Both the position numbers and the translations under genes were made by a program. The notes below the pieces were generated by a model. That model saw nothing but the letters and a program-made list of their open reading frames with translations. It searched no databases and was not told the origin of the DNA. A stretch of DNA of 6,259 nucleotides from CAZWXH01 sp964637725 (GTDB lineage: Bacteria > Bacillota_I > Bacilli_A > Erysipelotrichales > Coprobacillaceae), in contig CAZWXH010000104.1 of assembly GCA_964637725.1 (NCBI GenBank), positions 1 to 6,259 on the forward strand, in the 5' to 3' direction. Shown piece after piece: positions 5,970 through 6,259 of this stretch (positions within the stretch are counted from its first letter, which is position 1; every line of letters begins with the position of its first letter).

Positions 5970-6259
5970 TTATTCATATTTGTTTCTTAACACCAAGATT
6001 GTATCTAATAAAACATCCGCAGCGACTAACACATCTTCTGGCATCACTGCTTCATCCGGACGGTGACTGACACCGTTCGGTGTCCTTAGAAAAAGCATAC
6101 CAGCTTGCGTGATTTCTGCCAGATGCATCGCATCATGACCAGCACCACTTGGAAGTGTGTGGACGGGATAGCCATTACTTTTCATTGCCGTTTCTAGATG
6201 GCTAATCATTGTGTCTGCCATCTTCACAGGTTTCGCTTCATCTAACTTTTTAATGTTGA
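5970..6259 (-). CDS. M20-family Zn-dependent amidohydrolase (allantoate amidohydrolase / N-carbamoyl-amino-acid hydrolase type), C-terminal part
   Basis: The last 95 codons and TAA stop of a gene entering from the right edge. The frame is open to the edge (NIKKLDEAKPVKMADTMISH), so the internal GTG at 6227 is not the start. The segment LPSGAGHDAMHLAEITQAGM followed by FLRTPNGVSHRPDE is the signature C-terminal end of the AllC / HyuC / AmaB branch of peptidase family M20. 'SGAGHDA' contributes substrate-binding residues and the His of 'G-SH-P-E' is a metal ligand at the two-metal site. These cytoplasmic enzymes cleave allantoate, N-carbamoyl or related amide bonds in purine or amino-acid nitrogen salvage; the exact substrate cannot be told from this part. 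The end AADVLLDTILVLRNKYE matches the family's final helix, so the C-terminus looks intact. Confidence 0.88.
   Translation of the reverse strand, partial: NIKKLDEAKPVKMADTMISHLETAMKSNGYPVHTLPSGAGHDAMHLAEITQAGMLFLRTPNGVSHRPDEAVMPEDVLVAADVLLDTILVLRNKYE

Overview
The window is low-G+C Firmicute DNA. The RlmH sequence and the strong AGGAGG-type ribosome binding sites suggest Lactobacillales (Enterococcaceae or Carnobacteriaceae-like) or a close Bacilli relative. That placement is an impression from protein style, not from a search. Every gene I can support lies on the minus strand, so transcription runs from the right end to the left.

Right end (5398-6259) is ordinary chromosome. It holds the C-terminal 95 codons of an M20-family amidohydrolase (allantoate amidohydrolase / N-carbamoyl-amino-acid hydrolase type), then a complete rlmH, the 23S rRNA pseudouridine-1915 methyltransferase. 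The last codons of rlmH (GAACCGTATCATAAGTAA on the minus strand) closely resemble the attachment site that SCC-type elements use in staphylococci. The DNA beyond it looks like accessory DNA: it is visibly more A+T-rich (spot counts of 26/60 G+C at 5521-5580 against 12/60 at 3241-3300) and has unusual gene content.

Middle (765-5364) is a two-gene operon. A good vegetative-type promoter (TTGATA, 16 bp, TAGAAT) sits just past rlmH. It drives a sigma-70 family factor with housekeeping-like DNA-contact residues and an unusual N-terminal extension. The sigma gene overlaps by 11 bases a 1097-residue RecQ-type superfamily 2 helicase that lacks the RecQ zinc-binding cysteines and carries large unrecognised flanking domains. 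The tight coupling suggests they act together. A mobile-element-borne, possibly defensive, sigma-helicase system is the most interesting hypothesis here, but function is not shown by the sequence.

Left end (1-764) is a decayed zone. It contains the broken C-terminal part of a UvrD-like helicase resembling the GajB subunit of Gabija, a second small interrupted reading frame, a 15-bp palindrome, and the first 33 codons of a RhuM-family gene leaving the window. The mixture (helicases, RhuM, broken remnants, rlmH-adjacent position) is what a turnover-prone accessory or defence island looks like. No recombinase, transposase, second attachment site, RNA gene or CRISPR array is visible.
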